Of a stretch of DNA of 8,721 nucleotides, positions 5,229 to 8,721 are shown one piece after another. How positions within the stretch are numbered: the first letter of the stretch is position 1; the number at the start of each line of letters is the position of its first letter. The stretch is from Bacteroidota bacterium (GTDB lineage: Bacteria; Bacteroidota; Bacteroidia; Bacteroidales; Lentimicrobiaceae), in assembly GCA_023428585.1 (NCBI GenBank), contig JAEYXG010000149.1, positions 1 to 8,721 of the forward strand. Reading direction: 5' to 3'. Under the pieces are notes generated by a model. It was not told the origin of the DNA and ran no database searches. It saw only the letters and a list, made by a program, of their open reading frames with translations. A program made the translations under genes and the position numbers.

Positions 5229-8200
5229 ATGAAAGGTATTTTATTCATCATCATAACTTCTATTTCAATTGGTGCCTATTCCCAAAAGGAAGCAAATAAT
5301 TGGTATTTTGGCAATAAAGCAGGTATTACTTTTCAAGATGGTTCTCCGACTATTTTAACGAATAGTTCCTTAAATAGTATGTTTGGAACTGCTGTTATCA
5401 GCGATAGTACAGGGAATCTTCTATTTTACTCTGATGGCAAAGTTGTTTATAATCGGAATCACCAGCAAATGCCTAACGGTTATGGATTATTAGGTTTAGG
5501 GCATAGTCAGACTTGTATTATTTTTAAAAAACCAGGCTCCAATAGTAAATATTACATTTTCACTATAGGTAATGGATTTACTCAACCACATATAGGTCTT
5601 CATTATTCAATAGTTGATATTGAATTACAGGGAGGTTTGGGTGATGTAGATAATTTTTATAAAAATATTCCATTGGAAAACTCCAGTCTTGCATTAGAAA
5701 AGATCACTGCAGTGAAACACGCTGACAATAATAGTGTATGGGTTATTGTAAGAAACCTCTCACAACCTGTTAACGAGTATCACTCTTATCTGGTAACTCC
5801 CGGGGGCGTTAATAACCAACCGGCTAGAACAAGTTGCCTCTCAAATATTCCACTTGAGACAAGTGGCAATAATGCAGGTCAGATGAAAGTAAGTCCGGAT
5901 AGTAAATTTATTGTAGCAGCACTTAATACAGTTAATGGTGGAACTGAGATTGGAATGTTTGATAATAACACTGGATACATTAATAATATTTTTAATTTTA
6001 TTGAAGTTATTCTTGGACTTCCTTATGGTGTTGAATTTTCAAGTGATAACCGGTTTGTTTATTTTACGAATTCTTCTCCCGGGTTTGTGAATAAAATTTT
6101 TCAATATGAATTATCCTTATTACCTGATGTTAATCTTTTTATTAATTCAGCAATCAATCTTGGAACGGGAGGCAATGCAAGTGCTCTTCAAATAGGACTT
6201 GACGGGAAAATTTATGTTGCAAGGGTATTCGAATATTATTTAGGCGTAATAAATAATCCTTCTGTGAAAGGATTAGATTGTGATTATGATTCATTAGGGG
6301 TGTATTTAGGCGGACCAATGTGTTATCGTGGCCTCCCCCAATTCATACAAACCTATTTCCTGCGCTTTGAGTATGAGGGTGAATGCGCAGGGGAGAACTA
6401 TACTTTTACACCAAACTTTAACCCAGTACCCGACAGTATCCACTGGGATTTTGGTGATCCTGCCAGTGGTGCCAATAATACATCCAATGAGCTAAACCCA
6501 GCGCATACATATCTGCAAAGTGGAATCTATACCGCAACTGCCTTTGTAAGGTATCCTGATGGAAGAACTGAAACGGCCACAAGGGAAGTAACAGTAACTG
6601 CACTCCCAGAACCTTATCCACTAAGTGATACTGTCATTTGCAAGGGAACAACAGTCACCCTGCAGGCTGAAGGCGGATATGATTCATACCTGTGGAGTAC
6701 TAACCAAAACACTGATTTCATTACAGTGGCAGATACCGGTTATTATTGGGTTGAAGCAGTAAATACCGAGGGGTGCATTGGAAGAGACACTGTACATGTG
6801 GGATGGCATCCACTTCCCCAATTAACCACAGATACCATCATCTCTCCCACCACCTGCGGCAACATTATTGGGGCAATAACTGGTGTGAATATAATTAGCG
6901 GCACTCCTCCATATAGTATTGAGTGGTTAAATAGCCTGGGCAATATTGTTGGAACCACAAATGATTTGTATAACCTGGGAGTGGATAATTATTACCTGTG
7001 GGTGACCGACGGCAATGGCTGCAGGAATCTCGTGGCATCGTGTGCTATTCAGAACTTTAATTCTGATTTGATCATCAGGAAGGTAACTCCTACGCCCTCC
7101 TGGTGCAACCAGCCAAAAGGCAAGCTGGAAGTGGAAGTTCAAGCGGGGTTAAGCGACAGGCTGCTGTATACGATCGACAACTGGACCACCCATCAAACCA
7201 CAGGAGTATTTGATAACCTGGTGCCTAATCCATATAATGTAAAGGTTAGAGACAGCCTGAACTGCGAAGCAGTATATGCTGTTAATCCGGTAATTATCAG
7301 TAGCCAGCCGGGGGTTGAAATTACAGGCCATAATGAACAACCTGAAATTGATAACCTGGCCAATGGAAGTATCACCATCTTTGCCATTGGTGATAGCGTG
7401 ACTTATTCGTTAAACGGGCAACTTCCTGCCCAAACAAGCAATGTATTTGAAAACCTCGTACAAGGACAGTACACCATAGATGTCAGGGATAAGCACGGCT
7501 GCGACAGTACACTCTACATCACAATATTACCCCAAACCGGCCAGACTTTATTTGCGACAGCCGGTGACACGATGGTATGTAATGGACTTCGCGCTTCAGA
7601 ACCACTTATGGTTAGTAATTTTAAGGATATTACTTCCTTTGAAGTGGTCATTAGTTATAACGATGTGCTTGTGGAAGCCACAGGTGTAAATAATATACAC
7701 AGTGAGCTGGTATCTGGTCTGGAGCCGGTAAATTATCCCTCGGCCGGAGTGGTAAGGATCAATTGGAATGGGAGTGACCCGGTAACACTGCCTGATAATA
7801 CCGTGTTATTTGATCTTGTGGTACAGGGAAAAGCTCCGGGACTTTCAACCATTAACTGGCTGGTTGCAGATAACCAAACCAGGTTTATCAACCACTTTGG
7901 AGTGGAGGTTCCAGTGAAAGATTCCATGGGTAATGTTACCATTGCACCTAACCCTGAAATATGGGGATTCTATGAAGAAAAGGTATGTGAATTCTCCAAA
8001 CTTTCTCAGATGGCAATTCCAAGCGGAGGCACAGGAACACTTGCAGTCATCTGGGATACCCCAAAGGGTACATTCACGGGTGCATTATATGAAGTTCCCT
8101 CTGCCGGTGAGGAGGATTCAGGTTTGTACAGCGTTAAAGTCATTGATCAGATGAATTGTATTGACAACGACACGGTTCAGGTTACCGTTGTTTCAAACCC

Positions 8201-8678
8201 TCAGGCTAACCTGCCTTCAGAAGGTGATACCTTATTTTATTCGCCGCCTTTTCAATTAATGGCGAGCCCTGGGTATTTCATGTATGTTTGGAATACCGGT
8301 GAAAATGCGAATTTCATTAATGTAACAGAGGATGGTGAATACACATTAATCATAAAAACAGAAGAAGGTTGCGCCGACACAAGTTCTGTAGTGATGATAA
8401 ATGGATCGGTAATAATACAAGTCCCGAATGCCTTCACCCCCAATGGCGACGGCTTAAACGATACCTTCAAACCAATCATCACCAGGCCTGATATGGTAGT
8501 ACAGTATCACCTCTCTATTTACAACCGATGGGGACAGCGCTTCTTTGAAACCAGTGATCCTGCAGAGGGATGGGATGGAAAGGATGAATTACCGGGGATT
8601 TATAATTGGGTGCTGAGTTATTCCAATCAGATGGGGAAGAGGTATCAGATGAAGGGAGTGGTGACACTTATAAAATAG
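5229..8678 (+). CDS. Large T9SS type B-sorted adhesin-like protein, cassette B
   Basis: This is a 1149-residue paralogue of the protein at 663-4136 with the same domain order. Signal peptide 1-18 (AYS before Q19); propeller-like domain about 23-380 with NWYFG (W25), GNLLFY, YNRNHQQMPNG and VWVIVRNLS stretches; PKD domain about 382-458 with WDFGD at 406-410; WSTN module about 460-527 (W489); three SprB-like repeats about 528-768 (C543, C626, NGSITI near 712); cohesin-like domain about 771-905; Ig-like domain about 906-992; YVWNTG module about 993-1056 (W1021); type B C-terminal domain 1065-1149 with VPNAFTPNGDGLND and YNRWGQ. Family knowledge says this domain directs T9SS export, usually with a PorP/SprF-like partner, none of which is in the window. 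An upstream in-frame codon at 5205 lies inside the hairpin, so I chose 5229, which gives the same 59-nt spacing and a normal signal peptide. No enzyme motif is seen; an adhesin or surface-matrix role is inferred. Confidence 0.93.
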   Translation: MKGILFIIITSISIGAYSQKEANNWYFGNKAGITFQDGSPTILTNSSLNSMFGTAVISDSTGNLLFYSDGKVVYNRNHQQMPNGYGLLGLGHSQTCIIFKKPGSNSKYYIFTIGNGFTQPHIGLHYSIVDIELQGGLGDVDNFYKNIPLENSSLALEKITAVKHADNNSVWVIVRNLSQPVNEYHSYLVTPGGVNNQPARTSCLSNIPLETSGNNAGQMKVSPDSKFIVAALNTVNGGTEIGMFDNNTGYINNIFNFIEVILGLPYGVEFSSDNRFVYFTNSSPGFVNKIFQYELSLLPDVNLFINSAINLGTGGNASALQIGLDGKIYVARVFEYYLGVINNPSVKGLDCDYDSLGVYLGGPMCYRGLPQFIQTYFLRFEYEGECAGENYTFTPNFNPVPDSIHWDFGDPASGANNTSNELNPAHTYLQSGIYTATAFVRYPDGRTETATREVTVTALPEPYPLSDTVICKGTTVTLQAEGGYDSYLWSTNQNTDFITVADTGYYWVEAVNTEGCIGRDTVHVGWHPLPQLTTDTIISPTTCGNIIGAITGVNIISGTPPYSIEWLNSLGNIVGTTNDLYNLGVDNYYLWVTDGNGCRNLVASCAIQNFNSDLIIRKVTPTPSWCNQPKGKLEVEVQAGLSDRLLYTIDNWTTHQTTGVFDNLVPNPYNVKVRDSLNCEAVYAVNPVIISSQPGVEITGHNEQPEIDNLANGSITIFAIGDSVTYSLNGQLPAQTSNVFENLVQGQYTIDVRDKHGCDSTLYITILPQTGQTLFATAGDTMVCNGLRASEPLMVSNFKDITSFEVVISYNDVLVEATGVNNIHSELVSGLEPVNYPSAGVVRINWNGSDPVTLPDNTVLFDLVVQGKAPGLSTINWLVADNQTRFINHFGVEVPVKDSMGNVTIAPNPEIWGFYEEKVCEFSKLSQMAIPSGGTGTLAVIWDTPKGTFTGALYEVPSAGEEDSGLYSVKVIDQMNCIDNDTVQVTVVSNPQANLPSEGDTLFYSPPFQLMASPGYFMYVWNTGENANFINVTEDGEYTLIIKTEEGCADTSSVVMINGSVIIQVPNAFTPNGDGLNDTFKPIITRPDMVVQYHLSIYNRWGQRFFETSDPAEGWDGKDELPGIYNWVLSYSNQMGKRYQMKGVVTLIK

Positions 8679-8691
8679 TTCAAAATAGTTC
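8672..8691. repeat. Two tandem copies of a 10-bp unit at the 3' end
   Basis: AAAATAGTTC occurs twice in a row, the first copy covering the stop codon of the large gene. Two degenerate units follow (AATGTTGTTC, ATGATTGTTG). It may be the start of a longer simple repeat beyond the window. No terminator hairpin is visible before the window ends. Confidence 0.6.
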
Positions 8692-8721
8692 AATGTTGTT
8701 CATGATTGTTGTAGAATAGAC

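Overview
The window looks like a piece of a chromosome from a member of the phylum Bacteroidota. The main evidence is two large secreted proteins that end in the 'gliding motility-associated' type B C-terminal domain (CHU_C type), the sorting signal of the type IX secretion system (T9SS). Supporting signs are a TAnnTTTG -7-type promoter box, a lack of obvious Shine-Dalgarno sequences, and a dispersed intergenic repeat of a type I associate with this phylum. I cannot name a genus. No secretion machinery, RNA gene, transposase, CRISPR array or enzyme is visible.

Layout: the window is two head-to-tail copies of one two-gene cassette, both on the + strand. Cassette A is a 104-bp leader repeat (1-104), a 26-bp palindrome (124-149), a small secreted protein (187-603), a terminator-like hairpin (608-653) and a 1157-residue T9SS cargo protein (663-4136). 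Cassette B is the leader repeat (4572-4675), a promoter-like box (4740-4747), a small secreted protein (4753-5169), a hairpin (5181-5216) and a 1149-residue T9SS cargo protein (5229-8678). Between them lies a 616-bp gene-free stretch with an imperfect dispersed repeat, a long-stem inverted repeat, a half copy of the dispersed repeat and an 11-G tract. The window ends just after cassette B with a short tandem repeat.

The two small proteins are both 138 residues, with signal peptides and four conserved cysteines, and I do not recognise the family. The two large proteins share one domain order: signal peptide, an N-terminal propeller-like domain with an NWYFG motif, a PKD domain, an Ig-like/WSTG module, three SprB-like repeats, a cohesin-like domain, an Ig-like domain, a second WSTG-type module and the T9SS type B sorting domain. 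The small-to-large gap is exactly 59 nt in both cassettes and the genes repeat with a period of exactly 4566 bp, although the sequences have diverged strongly. The likely reading (inference) is an old tandem duplication of a unit that makes a small exported protein plus a surface-exposed adhesin-like protein. The hairpin between the genes probably sets the ratio of the two products. The job of the pair is unknown.
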